Numbered from the stretch's first letter, positions 32,844 to 42,634 are shown. The stretch: 64,000 nucleotides of DNA from JAFGHJ01 sp964534175 (GCA_964534175.1 CAZHNS010000001.1:1-64000), one strand, 5' to 3'. A program made the numbers and translations. The notes: generated by a model not told the origin, from the sequence alone.

Positions 32844-33056
32844 ATTATGGAACTTAAACACAATTTTTTCTGTCTTTATATGTAAAACTTAGGGAGTAGA
32901 TAGTAGTGATTCAAAGAGAGGTGGTGTAAGGTAATTTAAGTTTGAATAATATAAGCCTCTCTATTTTATTTTGGGCATTGTTAAAAATTTGATTTTTTTG
33001 TTAAGGTGTTAATGTTTATTTGTGAGTTAAAGGTATATAGGTATATCAGCTTGGGG

Positions 33057-33084
33057 TTGACTTATAGGGTTTTTTTGTTATTTT
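33057..33084 (+). promoter_or_regulatory. Promoter of the PorV-like/truB operon
   Basis: TTGACT (33057-33062), 16-bp spacer, TATTTT (33079-33084); +1 near 33091 leaves a leader of about 37 nt that includes AAAGGAGG. The rest of the 284-bp gap after recG shows only a possible weak hairpin (AGAGAGG 32915-32921 with CCTCTCT 32956-32962, followed by ATTTTATTTT). Confidence 0.65.
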
Positions 33085-33127
33085 AAAACAGGACAGGTTA
33101 GAATGAATTAATTGTAAAGGAGGATTA

Positions 33128-34171
33128 ATGTTGAGAAGAACGATTTTTTCGTTTTTTATTTTACTGTGTATTTTACCTTTAAATGTTGTTGGCAGTTCTC
33201 TTGAAGCCGGGGCGGTTTTTATGATGATTTTCCCTGGTTCCAGGGCCACTTCGATGGGAGGAGCTTTTGTAGCATCAGAGGGAGATGTTTTTTCTACTTA
33301 TTATAATGATGCCGCTTTAGCTTTTGAGAATCAAAAGCAGATAGGGTTTCAACATGCCAACTGGTTACCTGGCTTGTATCCGGGTATGTATTATGAGTAT
33401 TTAACGATGTTATTTCCCGTAGGGGAGGATCTAAATCTGGATTTTGCTGTGACCTATCTAACTACAGGTACTACTGAGACCGGCGTAGAAGGTATGGAAC
33501 CTTGGGCAACATATGATGTTGCTTTTAAAGTTGGGGGTTGTTTGGAGTTGTCTGAAAATCTTGGCGTAGGGATCGGAATGAAATATATCTATTCTTTTCT
33601 GGCTCCCGAAAGTGTTCTTGAATGGCTCTCTGAATTAACAGGAACTTCGGTAAGAGGAGGAACTGGGCAGGCCTGGGCTGTAGATCTTTCTTTATTATAT
33701 GTTTGGAACGATTTTGTAAATGTTAACTTATTTGGTATGGAATGGCTTAAGACGCTTAGAATGGGAGCTTCCTTGCAGAATTTAGGACCGGATATTACTT
33801 ATGTAGAAAATGGGGAAGCCGATCCGATTCCAAGAACTTTAAGATTAGGACTTTCGTTTGGGCTTTTAGAAGAAGAGACTCACAAGTTTAATTTAAACCT
33901 GGATTTGATAAAAATTCTTGTAGGCGTTGAATATACAAACTTTAAGGAAATATGGGAAGATTCATGGAAAGCAGGGGGTATTGAGTATACCATTAGTAGT
34001 CTTTTTTCATTGAGACTTGGTTATTTTCAAGATAGGGTTGGTCAGAGAGAAGGACCAACTTTTGGTGCAGGGTTTCAATATCAGAAATTTCATTTCGATC
34101 TTTCCGTAGATCAAGAGATCTATGACTTTGATACGGAGAACTTCAGAATCTCAGCACAATTTTCCTTCTGA
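33128..34171 (+). CDS. PorV/PorQ-family outer-membrane barrel protein
   Basis: 347 residues. Signal peptide (IFSFFILLCILPLNVVGSS), then AGAVFMMIFPGSRATSMGGA, FVASEGDVFSTYYNDAAL and FQHANWLPGLYPGMYYEYL, the N-terminal signature of the PorV/PorQ (UPF0164) family. The C-terminus ends in alternating strands with terminal Phe (FRISAQFSF), as in outer-membrane barrels. PorV relatives bind type IX secretion substrates in Bacteroidota; in other FCB lineages the role is less clear. Its 3' end overlaps truB by 50 bases, an odd pairing of an outer-membrane gene with tRNA modification. Confidence 0.85.
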   Translation: MLRRTIFSFFILLCILPLNVVGSSLEAGAVFMMIFPGSRATSMGGAFVASEGDVFSTYYNDAALAFENQKQIGFQHANWLPGLYPGMYYEYLTMLFPVGEDLNLDFAVTYLTTGTTETGVEGMEPWATYDVAFKVGGCLELSENLGVGIGMKYIYSFLAPESVLEWLSELTGTSVRGGTGQAWAVDLSLLYVWNDFVNVNLFGMEWLKTLRMGASLQNLGPDITYVENGEADPIPRTLRLGLSFGLLEEETHKFNLNLDLIKILVGVEYTNFKEIWEDSWKAGGIEYTISSLFSLRLGYFQDRVGQREGPTFGAGFQYQKFHFDLSVDQEIYDFDTENFRISAQFSF

Positions 34172-35021
34172 TGGGCTAATCTTAGTCAATAAACCTTCAG
34201 GTATGAGAACGACCGAGCTTTTAAACAAAGTTAAGCAATTATTATGTCTTAAAAAAGCTGGTCATGGTGGAACTTTGGATCCATTCGCCGAGGGCTTAAT
34301 ATTGATTCTTTTTGGTAAGGCAACGAAATTAATGGATTATATCGGTGATGAAAAAGAGTATATTGGTACAATAAAATTGGGAGTCGTTACTGATACTGAT
34401 GATCCAGACGGAGAGATTATACAAGAAAATGAGGTTCCTGATTTATCGAAAGAGGAAGTTGAGAAAGTGTTTTCTCAATTTAAAGGGTCTTTCAATCAAG
34501 TGGTTCCTTTATATAGTGCCGTGAAAAGAAACGGAGAGAGGTTATATAGCAAGGCAAGAAAAGGAGAAAAAATAGAAAGTTTACCTTATAGAGAAGTTTT
34601 GGTAAAGGAATTCGATTTGTTGGATTTTTCCCCGCCCTTTTTGAAATTCAGATGTTTGGCAAGAAGTGGTACTTATATGCGTTCTTTAGCCAGAGATGTG
34701 GGAGAGGTTCTTGGGTGTGGAGCACATTTATGTAAACTTATTAGGTTAAGCGTTGGTCCTCATAAAATTGAAAATTCCTGGAAACTTTCTGACATAGAGG
34801 AAGGGAATTTTGAGATAATTGAATTTAGAAAAGCTTTACCTCATTTAGAGACGGTGACTTTAAGAGAAGATGCGATATGGGATTTTGTTCATGGTGGTAA
34901 AGTTAGAGGATTTTACCCCAAGGGCTTATATCAAGTTAAGGATAAACGAGGAAATCTTTTGGGAATAGGCAAAGGTGAAACTTATGCAATACAACCGGTC
35001 AAAGTCTTTCCGAATTCATAA
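34122..35021 (+). CDS. truB: tRNA pseudouridine(55) synthase TruB
   Basis: 299 residues. ILVNKPSGMRTTELL, then HGGTLDPFAEGLILIL with the catalytic Asp53, and SGTYMRSLARDVGE are TruB motifs. It isomerises U55 in the T-loop of tRNAs. The only ATG before the conserved block lies inside the PorV-like gene, giving a 50-base overlap. An otherwise normal TruB N-terminus would start only two or three residues before DGLILVNKP, so the first 15 residues may be an extension or a weak start may be used. truB-ribF-rpsO-pnp is a classic order. Confidence 0.94.
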   Translation: MTLIRRTSESQHNFPSDGLILVNKPSGMRTTELLNKVKQLLCLKKAGHGGTLDPFAEGLILILFGKATKLMDYIGDEKEYIGTIKLGVVTDTDDPDGEIIQENEVPDLSKEEVEKVFSQFKGSFNQVVPLYSAVKRNGERLYSKARKGEKIESLPYREVLVKEFDLLDFSPPFLKFRCLARSGTYMRSLARDVGEVLGCGAHLCKLIRLSVGPHKIENSWKLSDIEEGNFEIIEFRKALPHLETVTLREDAIWDFVHGGKVRGFYPKGLYQVKDKRGNLLGIGKGETYAIQPVKVFPNS

Positions 35022-35928
35022 TTTGAAGGAATTACCTTCTGTTTCAGGTTTCCTTGCTATGGGAAATTTTGATGGTGTTCATCTTGGCCACCAGCTATTA
35101 ATAGAGGAAGGGAATAAAAAAGGAGATGTTTCGGTTTTGACCTATGAGCCGCATCCTTTGATTTCGCTAGGGAAAGTAAATCAGCCTTTGTTGTTGACGA
35201 CCTTGAGCGAGAAAATTTTTCTCTTAAAGAAATATTCCGTAAAAAAAGTAATTTTTCTGAATTTTGATGCAGAAGTTTCTCGAATGTCTGCAGAAAATTT
35301 TGTCGAGGTTATTATAAAGCAAAAGATCAATCCTCGTGGAGTAATTATTGGATTTGATCATCGATTTGGAAAAAATAGAGAAGGGAGTTCAGAATTTTTG
35401 AAAAAAATGGGAGAAAAATTAGGATTCGAAGTCATTATTTTTCCGGAAGTAAAAATAAATAATAAACCGGTTAAAAGTTCTGAAGTGAGAAAATTGGTAA
35501 AAAATGGAGATATGGAAGGTGTTTATAAAATGCTTGGATATCCTTATTTAATTGAGGGAAAAGTAATTAAAGGAGATGGGATGGGGCGTTCTCTCGGATA
35601 TCCTACCGCCAATATTCAAGTGGATTCCGATTATAAATTGCTTCCCTCTGAGGGATTGTATTCTTCAATTGTAGAAATTAATGGCGATGAATTTCCGGCA
35701 ATGCTTTATATAGGTTCATCTCCCACGTTAGGTATAGATTATGTTAAAATAGAAGTTCACATTATGGGTTTTTCAGGAAAGATATATGATGAAAAAATTA
35801 GATGCTTTGTTTATTCATTAATAAGAAAGAAAAAGTTTTTTGCATCAACGCAGTCTTTAAAAGAAAATATAAAAAAAAGTGAAGAAGAAACATTAAGAAT
35901 TCTTAAGGAGGTTTCTAAATGGAAATAA
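34984..35928 (+). CDS. ribF: Bifunctional riboflavin kinase/FAD synthetase RibF
   Basis: About 314 residues. The N-terminal nucleotidyltransferase has AMGNFDGVHLGH (HxGH-type) and FDHRFGKNREG; the C-terminal flavokinase has GMGRSLGYPTANIQ. It converts riboflavin to FMN and FAD. I use ATG 34984, seven bases after AAAGGTG; a GTG at 34975 is possible. The start overlaps the truB end by 38 bases and its end overlaps rpsO by 10. Confidence 0.94.
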   Translation: MQYNRSKSFRIHNLKELPSVSGFLAMGNFDGVHLGHQLLIEEGNKKGDVSVLTYEPHPLISLGKVNQPLLLTTLSEKIFLLKKYSVKKVIFLNFDAEVSRMSAENFVEVIIKQKINPRGVIIGFDHRFGKNREGSSEFLKKMGEKLGFEVIIFPEVKINNKPVKSSEVRKLVKNGDMEGVYKMLGYPYLIEGKVIKGDGMGRSLGYPTANIQVDSDYKLLPSEGLYSSIVEINGDEFPAMLYIGSSPTLGIDYVKIEVHIMGFSGKIYDEKIRCFVYSLIRKKKFFASTQSLKENIKKSEEETLRILKEVSKWK

Positions 35929-36188
35929 CGACAAAAGAAAAAAAAGAATTAATTAAGAAATTTAGTCGACACGAAAAAGATACAGGTTCTCCCGAAGTGC
36001 AGATAGCATTGATGTCAGAGAGAATAAAAGAACTTACCGAGCATTTGAAGGAACATAAAAAGGATTACCATTCTCAAAGAGGTTTGTTGAATCTTGCTTC
36101 AAAGAGAAAAAGATTGCTTAATTATCTAAGAAGGAAAGATTATAATAGATTTGAAAAAGTTGTTAAGGAATTAGATATAAGGGTATAG
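35919..36188 (+). CDS. rpsO: 30S ribosomal protein S15
   Basis: 89 residues, the standard length. HEKDTGSPEVQIALMSERIK and HSQRGLLNLASKRKRLLNYL are S15 signatures. It binds 16S rRNA in the platform. A perfect AAGGAGG lies inside the ribF end. In many bacteria S15 represses its own mRNA; no special leader can be seen here. Confidence 0.98.
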   Translation: MEITTKEKKELIKKFSRHEKDTGSPEVQIALMSERIKELTEHLKEHKKDYHSQRGLLNLASKRKRLLNYLRRKDYNRFEKVVKELDIRV

Positions 36189-36205
36189 GAGGATAAGGTA
36201 TTATT

Positions 36206-38323
36206 ATGATATTTGAGGATTCTTTAATCGTTGGAGATAATGAAATCCGTTTCCAGACGGGAACGATTGCCAGACAAGCAGCTGGTTCAGTAATGGTTTC
36301 TCTTGGTGGTACGGTGGTGCTTGCTACTGCCTGCTCAAAAGACGAGGCTCAGGAAGGTCTTTCTTTTGTCCCACTTGTTGTGGATTATTTAGAAAGGACT
36401 TATTCGGCGGGTAAAATTCCCGGTGGATTTTTCAAAAGAGAAGGAAAACCTTCTGATAAAGAGATATTGATTTCAAGATTAGTAGATAGGCCAATTCGTC
36501 CGCTTATGGCAGAAGGATATGCTTGTGAAACGCAGTTAGTTATTATGGTCCTTTCGCACGACCAGGAAAATGATACTCATCCCTTGGCAGTTACCGGAGC
36601 TTCTGCAGCGCTTGCTATTTCAGATATTCCTTTCAATGGACCGGTTGGAGCAGTTAAAGTGGGGTTGGTTGATGGACAGTTTATAATAAATCCTTCGGTA
36701 GAGCAGCTTTCGATGAGCCAAATGGATATGGTTGTTGCAGGGACTTCCTCAGCTGTAACTATGATTGAGGGTAGATTAAACGATGTAAACGAAAGTACCG
36801 TGTATTCCGCTATTGAAGTAGCTCACAGAGAGATACAAAAAATAGTGCAATTTCAGAGAAAATTTGCTGAAAAAGTAGGTAAACCAAAAAGGTTTTTTGA
36901 ACCCATAAGTGTTTCCAAAGAATTGACAGATGAAGTTAGTTCTAGATTTGGAAGCTTTATTGATAAAATCAATAATACCCCATCTAAGGAAGAAAGGAAA
37001 AACTTGAAGAATGAGATTCTTAATAACCTTAAAGAAAAGTATGAGGAAGATGAGTGGTGGAAGGTCGAGAAAGTAATTGAAGACAGGCAGAAGGAACTTA
37101 TGAGAAAGATGATTTTGGAAAAAGAGAGGAGGATTGACGGTAGACGTATCGACGAAATTAGGCCCATTGAGTGTAAAGTAAAAACACTGCCTTGCCCTCA
37201 TGGTTCAGCTATTTTTAGAAGGGGAGAAACAGTAAGTTTGTCAGCTGTTACTCTTGGTTCAAAAAGAGATGAACAAAAGATAGATCATTTGATTGGTGAG
37301 GATTTCAAGAGGTTTATGTTGCATTATAATTTTCCTCCATTTTCCGTTGGGGAAGTTCGGTTTATGAGAGGTCCTGGAAGAAGAGAAATAGGGCATGGAC
37401 TTCTTGCCGAACATTCATTGGTACCCGTAATACCAGAGGAAGAAGAATTCCCTTATACCATACGGCTTGTTTCTGATATTCTTGAGTCTAATGGTTCTTC
37501 TTCGATGGCAACCGTTTGTGCTTCTTCATTGGCTTTAATGGATGCTGGCATACCGGTAAAAAAACATGTCGCAGGTATTTCTATTGGACTTATAAAAGAA
37601 AAAGAGGATTATCGGGTTTTGACCGATATTTTGGGCGATGAGGACCATATGGGTGATATGGATTTTAAGGTTGCCGGAACTCGGGAAGGTATAACCGGAA
37701 TACAGCTCGATACCAAAATTCAGGATTTAACTCTTGATATTGTAAAAGAAGGTTTGAATAGGGCTAAGGAAGCTAGATTAAAAGTCCTGGATTTGATGGA
37801 AAAAACGATACCTGCTCCAAGAGAATCTCTATCTGAGTTCGCGCCTAGAATCTTGACTCTGGAGGTCCCGATTGATAAGATTGGCAGGATTATAGGTCCT
37901 TCCGGTAAAACTATTAAAAAGATAGTTCGCGACAGTGGTGCGGAAGTTGAGATAGATGATGAAACAGGAGTGGTTACAATATTTGGGGACGATAAGTTTT
38001 CCGTCGGACAAGCCGAATCGATGGTTCGAGGAGCTATAAAAGATGTAGAAGTTGGCGAAGTTTATGAGGGTGAGGTAAAAAAGGTTCTCCCCTTCGGCGC
38101 TATAGTATCTATTGGTGGCGGAAAAGATGGATTGGTGCATATAAGTGAAATAGCGCACTATCATGTTAATAAGGTTGAAGATGTTCTTTCGGTTGGAGAT
38201 AAGCTTAGGGTTAAGGTTAAAAGAATAGGAGATGATGGCAAGATTGATCTATCCAGAAAGGCACTTATATCAAAGAATAAAAATGATGCAAAAGAGGGCA
38301 ATGATAATAACAAGCAGACTTAA
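36206..38323 (+). CDS. pnp: Polynucleotide phosphorylase
   Basis: 705 residues: two RNase PH domains (1 to about 215 and about 310-550; FKREGKPSDKEILISRLVDR, RGPGRREIGHGLLAEHSLVP, ILGDEDHMGDMDFKVAGT), a KH domain (IDKIGRIIGPSGKTIKKI) and an S1 domain (GEVYEGEVKKVLPFGAIVSI). It degrades RNA 3' to 5' by phosphorolysis. It sits directly after rpsO as in most bacteria, with GGAGG before the ATG. Confidence 0.98.
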   Translation: MIFEDSLIVGDNEIRFQTGTIARQAAGSVMVSLGGTVVLATACSKDEAQEGLSFVPLVVDYLERTYSAGKIPGGFFKREGKPSDKEILISRLVDRPIRPLMAEGYACETQLVIMVLSHDQENDTHPLAVTGASAALAISDIPFNGPVGAVKVGLVDGQFIINPSVEQLSMSQMDMVVAGTSSAVTMIEGRLNDVNESTVYSAIEVAHREIQKIVQFQRKFAEKVGKPKRFFEPISVSKELTDEVSSRFGSFIDKINNTPSKEERKNLKNEILNNLKEKYEEDEWWKVEKVIEDRQKELMRKMILEKERRIDGRRIDEIRPIECKVKTLPCPHGSAIFRRGETVSLSAVTLGSKRDEQKIDHLIGEDFKRFMLHYNFPPFSVGEVRFMRGPGRREIGHGLLAEHSLVPVIPEEEEFPYTIRLVSDILESNGSSSMATVCASSLALMDAGIPVKKHVAGISIGLIKEKEDYRVLTDILGDEDHMGDMDFKVAGTREGITGIQLDTKIQDLTLDIVKEGLNRAKEARLKVLDLMEKTIPAPRESLSEFAPRILTLEVPIDKIGRIIGPSGKTIKKIVRDSGAEVEIDDETGVVTIFGDDKFSVGQAESMVRGAIKDVEVGEVYEGEVKKVLPFGAIVSIGGGKDGLVHISEIAHYHVNKVEDVLSVGDKLRVKVKRIGDDGKIDLSRKALISKNKNDAKEGNDNNKQT

Positions 38324-38365
38324 TTTTTGATTTAGTAAATATTATAAAAGAAAGGATGGTTGTTT

Positions 38366-39250
38366 ATGAGTCTAAAACAAAGAGTTTTAGGAGTTGATGT
38401 TGGTTCTACGAATATAAAGTCAGGTTGGGTCATAGAAGGCAAAATAACAGATTTTAAAAATGTTCCGGTCAACCCTGAAGGAGTTGTCTCTGAACTGGTA
38501 GAACTTATCAGGTCTTACGAAAAGGATGATGGTTCTGTTATTGGTGTAGGCTTTCCTGGTTTTATTAATGATGGAAAAGTACATAGTCCTCCTAATCTTC
38601 CGTCAGTTCATGAGTTAGATCTTCAGAAGAAATTACGTGGAGAAACCCATCATCATGTTTATGTTTTCAATGATGCCGATGCTTATATTCTCGGTGAAGC
38701 TCTTTTCGGTGCAGGAAAAGATAGTCGAATTGTTTTAGGTTTAACCCTTGGCACAGGGATTGGCGGCGGTTTCATTATAGATAGAGAAGTATATACTGGG
38801 AGTCGTGGTTTTGCTTCAGAATACGGGCATATGGTATTAGACCCAAATGGACCCTTGTGTCATTGTGGTAAAAGAGGATGTTTCGAAGCTTTTGTTGGTA
38901 GTTATGGAATTGCGGGTCGTTATGAGAATATTTCGGGGAAACAATGTACTGTCAAAGAGATTTTCGATAAAGCTAACGCGGGCGAAGAAGCAGCTTTGAA
39001 AGCGCTAAATGAATTTGGTTTTTATCTTAGCATAGGTATTAAAAACCTAGTGGAAGCTCTCGATCCAGATATAGTTGTTTTAGGCGGAGGTATAACAAAA
39101 GCAGGTAACATTATTCTTGAGTTGATTGAAGCAAATCAACCTGCTAGTTCGCGCCCTTTTGAGGATGTGGAAATAGTTCTGGGCGAATTGCCGGATAAGG
39201 CAGGAGCCATCGGAGCTGCCGTCTGGGCGAATAAGAAACACCATCAATAA
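38366..39250 (+). CDS. ROK-family sugar kinase (glucokinase-like)
   Basis: 294 residues. VLGVDVGSTNIKSG is the phosphate-binding motif; LTLGTGIGGGFIIDREVYTG and the zinc-binding run CHCGKRGCFEAFVGSYGI are the ROK signature. Likely substrate is glucose or N-acetylated hexose. Start ATG 38366 behind AAGGATG; a TTG two codons upstream is less likely. It directly abuts tatC. Confidence 0.9.
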   Translation: MSLKQRVLGVDVGSTNIKSGWVIEGKITDFKNVPVNPEGVVSELVELIRSYEKDDGSVIGVGFPGFINDGKVHSPPNLPSVHELDLQKKLRGETHHHVYVFNDADAYILGEALFGAGKDSRIVLGLTLGTGIGGGFIIDREVYTGSRGFASEYGHMVLDPNGPLCHCGKRGCFEAFVGSYGIAGRYENISGKQCTVKEIFDKANAGEEAALKALNEFGFYLSIGIKNLVEALDPDIVVLGGGITKAGNIILELIEANQPASSRPFEDVEIVLGELPDKAGAIGAAVWANKKHHQ

Positions 39251-39952
39251 ATGGAAGAGGATTTCTGGAGTCATCTCGAGGATTTAAGAAAAAGAGTTAT
39301 TATATCTCTTACTTTTTTTATAATATTTACCGGTATAATTTACCCCTTTTCTGGTCAAATAATAAAGCTATTTACTGATTTTGTCGGTAAGACCTATTTT
39401 TTTGCACCGCAGGAAGCTTTATTTATAAGAATTAAAGTCAGCTTTATGGCTGGGTTGGTTTTCTCCTTGCCTTTATTACTTCATCAGTTATATCTTTTTG
39501 TGGTACCGGCATTAACCAAAGATGAGAGAAAGTTTGCCGGTCCTCTTCTCGTTTCTCTTATCGTTTTTTTCTATGGAGGAGTGGTCCTCGGATATTATAT
39601 ATTCTTACCCTATATTCTCAAAATGTTGCTTTCTTTTCAAACCGATTTTATGGTTCCTCTTATTTCCACTTCGAAGTATTTCAGCTTTATTCTCTGGATT
39701 CTAGCGGGTTTCGGTTTATCTTTTGAAATGCCCGTGGTTTTCTTTCTTTTAAGTAAGTTAGGCGTGATTTCACCAGGTTTGCTTGCAAAAAATTGGAAAT
39801 TTGCGATAGTCTTCATACTTATTTTTGCGGCTGTTATTACTCCTACAATTGATATAGTTACAATGCTTATAACGACAGTTCCATTGTTTTTTCTGTACTT
39901 TGTTTCTATCGGAGTTTGTTTCTTTGCTGTTAGAGGAAAAAAAACTGATTAA
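39251..39952 (+). CDS. tatC: Sec-independent protein translocase TatC
   Basis: 233 residues, six TM helices. It has the N-terminal FWSHLEDLRKRVIISLTFF (the Glu/Leu-Arg contact for the twin-arginine signal) and the loop block FVVPALTKDERKF. No tatA or tatB gene is in the window. The start immediately follows the ROK kinase stop with no clear Shine-Dalgarno. Folded substrates such as exported Fe-S or Ni enzymes would need it. Confidence 0.93.
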   Translation: MEEDFWSHLEDLRKRVIISLTFFIIFTGIIYPFSGQIIKLFTDFVGKTYFFAPQEALFIRIKVSFMAGLVFSLPLLLHQLYLFVVPALTKDERKFAGPLLVSLIVFFYGGVVLGYYIFLPYILKMLLSFQTDFMVPLISTSKYFSFILWILAGFGLSFEMPVVFFLLSKLGVISPGLLAKNWKFAIVFILIFAAVITPTIDIVTMLITTVPLFFLYFVSIGVCFFAVRGKKTD

Positions 39953-39953
39953 C

Positions 39954-39989
39954 CACAGAGAACACAGAGAAAAAAAGAAACGCACAGAG
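39954..39989 (+). repeat. CACAGAG-family dispersed repeat, copy 2
   Basis: CACAGAG at 39954, 39963 and 39983, starting two bases after the tatC stop. Confidence 0.7.
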
Positions 39990-40096
39990 AACAAAAAAAA
40001 TTTGTTGTTTACAGTCCACACCGCCCCAAGTTTTTTTAGCAACAAAGAAAAGCATGTTTTTTTACTAAAACCTAATACCCAAGACCAAAGTGAAAG

Positions 40097-41548
40097 ATGT
40101 TTACGGGGATTGTACTTCATTATCTTCTGAAAGAACTTAATTTAAAGGGTCAAATTAAGGTAAATGATGTTGTTCGCGCCCGCGATTTGGTATCAATAGC
40201 ATTCAAAAAGAACTTCATAACTGCAAATTTAAGTAGAAAATCGCCATATATTTGCCTTAAGAAAATTAAGGGGCAAGGATACTATTCTTCGGTGTTTAAA
40301 GGTAAAAAAATATTAAAAATCGAGCAGCTTGGACTTGATAGAATTTTAGTCGTAAACTTAGAAGGGGATTTTAAGATTGTGTTTGAAATTTTTGGTAGAA
40401 GAAGTGATTGTTTGCTCCTTCGAGGCGATAAAATACTGAATTCTCTCAAAGGTGTTAAAAAAGAAGAATATAAACTTCCTTCCGTTCTTAAGGGTTTAGA
40501 TCTTTTGAGTTCTTCCAAAGACGAGCTTATCGATGCAATAATAAATGAAGAAAAAATTAATGGTTTGACTGTTGGATATATAAAGAGCTTAAAGCTCAAA
40601 GGCATTGATTTCGTAAATTTTTTTTCGATGCGAAAATTCGGACCGACTGTCTATGATGATATCCTTTCCCCTTATGATTTACCTGAAGGTCGGAAGTTTC
40701 CGACTATGAACGAAGCTATAATTTACTATTTCGAAGAAAAAAGTAGGGAAGAGGAAAATAAAAGACTTCGAGAAATTATAGAAACACAGTTGGAAAAACA
40801 AATACTTAAAAACGAAGAAATTTTAAAACAATTAAGTGAACCTAAGGATATATCGGTTTATAAACAAATGGGTGATGCCATACTTACTTATCGGGAAGTT
40901 ATCGATTTCTCTAAAGATAAAGTAGTACTTGATTATCTGGACAATAAACTGGAAATAAAACTAAATCCTTCTCTTACCGTAATGGAAAACGCGAAGAAAT
41001 ACTTTGGATTGTTTAAAAAAGAAAAAAGAAAAGCAAAAAGCGATGAGTTTAGAAAAAACAAAATCGAAAAAGAGCTGAGAATCCTAAAGAAAAAAAGAGA
41101 GAAATTGAACATGTCCGAGGATTTAAGCGAATTTAAAGAATTTTTTAAGAAAAAGAAAGAAGAAACCGAAGAAGAAACTTTCCCTTCAAAATTCCGGGTA
41201 TTTACTACGAGTTACGGCTCAAAAGTCTTAGTGGGTAAAAGCGCTGAAGCCAATCACGAGTTAACTTTCTCTTTTGCTCGTCCTTATGATATTTTTCTCC
41301 ACGTAAAAAACGCTCCCGGTTCGCATACTATATTACGAGTAAAAGATAAAAATAAGTTCCCGCAACCTGAGGATATTCATGAGGCAGCTTTTTATGCGGC
41401 AAGATTCAGTAAATTGAAGCACTCGAAATCCGTTCCTGTTTCATATGCGCAAAAAAGATACGTAAGGGGAGCAAAGGGGCTTGCTAAGGGGACTGTGATA
41501 ATGGAGAGGGAAAAGGTTGTGTATGTGGACGCGACAAGCGGTAAATGA
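40097..41548 (+). CDS. rqcH: RqcH/NFACT-family ribosome quality control protein
   Basis: 483 residues. An NFACT-N domain (1 to about 190, FEIFGRRSDCLLL), coiled coil (about 200-370, very Lys/Glu-rich) and NFACT-R domain (from about 372: SYGSKVLVGKSAEANHEL, FLHVKNAPGSHTIL). RqcH recruits alanyl-tRNA to stalled 50S subunits to add Ala tails. The usual DR motif of tail-adding Rqc2/RqcH proteins near residue 97 is represented by FGRRSD. Older annotation would call this a fibronectin-binding protein. It is shorter than typical firmicute RqcH. Confidence 0.87.
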   Translation: MFTGIVLHYLLKELNLKGQIKVNDVVRARDLVSIAFKKNFITANLSRKSPYICLKKIKGQGYYSSVFKGKKILKIEQLGLDRILVVNLEGDFKIVFEIFGRRSDCLLLRGDKILNSLKGVKKEEYKLPSVLKGLDLLSSSKDELIDAIINEEKINGLTVGYIKSLKLKGIDFVNFFSMRKFGPTVYDDILSPYDLPEGRKFPTMNEAIIYYFEEKSREEENKRLREIIETQLEKQILKNEEILKQLSEPKDISVYKQMGDAILTYREVIDFSKDKVVLDYLDNKLEIKLNPSLTVMENAKKYFGLFKKEKRKAKSDEFRKNKIEKELRILKKKREKLNMSEDLSEFKEFFKKKKEETEEETFPSKFRVFTTSYGSKVLVGKSAEANHELTFSFARPYDIFLHVKNAPGSHTILRVKDKNKFPQPEDIHEAAFYAARFSKLKHSKSVPVSYAQKRYVRGAKGLAKGTVIMEREKVVYVDATSGK

Positions 41549-41610
41549 TTGGAACGCAGATTTTTAGGATATTTTTATTGTTCTGAAACCTATTTTGAAT
41601 AAGGTATGTT

Positions 41611-42597
41611 ATGTTGCTGAAAATTGTAAAAATTTGGATATTAATAGCGACACTGTTTTTCTTTTTTTTGAATTGTACGGAAGATATCGAAATCATTGAT
41701 GATTCGTCCCTATCAGAAAAATATCCTGGTGATGTAGGTATGGAAGATGATTCCTCTGTTATATGGATGGAAAATTTTGAAGAAAACAGTATTGGTGATA
41801 TGCTATCGAGATATGAAGATTTCAAAAATACGGATGGAATGTATTTCGATGATAATACACCGGCTATGAGTTCTGGTTCCAGGTCGCTGGCAATGGTAGC
41901 CGGGGGAAACCAGGAAGACGCGACAGATTTTTATAAAAATTTTGGTTCAGATGGATATAATGAATGGTATATCAGGTGGTATGTTAAGTATCAGGCAAAC
42001 GCCGAATATCATCATACCGGAGTCTGGTTCGGAGGTTACTGGGAACCTCTTAACTGGCCTTATCCTAGGGCTGGAACAAAACCAGACGGAGATGATCTTT
42101 TCAGTATTGCTGTGGAACCGGTTTTCCCGGGTACTTTAGATTTTTATAATTACTGGATGAAAATGCATAGTTGGTCAGAGCCGCCGAGCTCTTATTGGGG
42201 AAACAGCCTCGTTCATCATTCGGCTGCCGACTATAGTGACGAATGGATTTGTATCGAAGTATATTTTAAAGTGAATCCTTCTCTTAATTCAGGAGATGGA
42301 GCAGAGCTTGCACTCTGGATAAATGATGAACTTGTTGTAGACTTTACCGAGACAACCGGACTTGGCTATTGGGTAGCTGATAAATTTTGTACAGAAGATT
42401 CCGATCTTCCATCCTGCATGAATTATCCACCGGATGAAGGAGAAGAGATGGTTCCTTTGGATTTGCAGGTTAGGATAATCGAGGAACTTAAACTCAACTA
42501 TTTTTGGCCTCAGAATTATACGACTGTAGATGAGCAAACTACTGTCTGGTTTGATGATGTAGTTATAGCCACCAGAAGAATTGGGTGCTTAAGATAG
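41611..42597 (+). CDS. Lipoprotein with concanavalin-like (jelly-roll) domain, possible polysaccharide lyase relative
   Basis: 328 residues. Lipobox FFFLNC (Cys22), a short acidic linker, then a jelly-roll-like domain: VIWMENFEENSIGDM at its start, WYIRWYVKY, DEWICIEVYFKVN, LALWINDELVVDF and the closing VWFDDVVIATRRIG. This strand pattern is common in family-14/20-type polysaccharide lyase-like and laminin-G-like folds. I cannot assign a substrate or be sure of catalysis. AAGG precedes the ATG. Convergent with the next gene. Confidence 0.65.
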   Translation: MLLKIVKIWILIATLFFFFLNCTEDIEIIDDSSLSEKYPGDVGMEDDSSVIWMENFEENSIGDMLSRYEDFKNTDGMYFDDNTPAMSSGSRSLAMVAGGNQEDATDFYKNFGSDGYNEWYIRWYVKYQANAEYHHTGVWFGGYWEPLNWPYPRAGTKPDGDDLFSIAVEPVFPGTLDFYNYWMKMHSWSEPPSSYWGNSLVHHSAADYSDEWICIEVYFKVNPSLNSGDGAELALWINDELVVDFTETTGLGYWVADKFCTEDSDLPSCMNYPPDEGEEMVPLDLQVRIIEELKLNYFWPQNYTTVDEQTTVWFDDVVIATRRIGCLR

Positions 42598-42634
42598 ATT
42601 TTTTAATTTTCGTACTCTTTGTGAATTTACTGAA

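Noticed and set aside
36776..37201. Minus-strand frames opposite pnp
   Set aside because: pnp is unambiguous on the plus strand; these are complements of its codons.
41578..41611. A further leaderless promoter before the jelly-roll lipoprotein gene
   Set aside because: TTGTTC-N16-TAAGGT is a poor match and an AAGG Shine-Dalgarno with 6-nt spacing is present.
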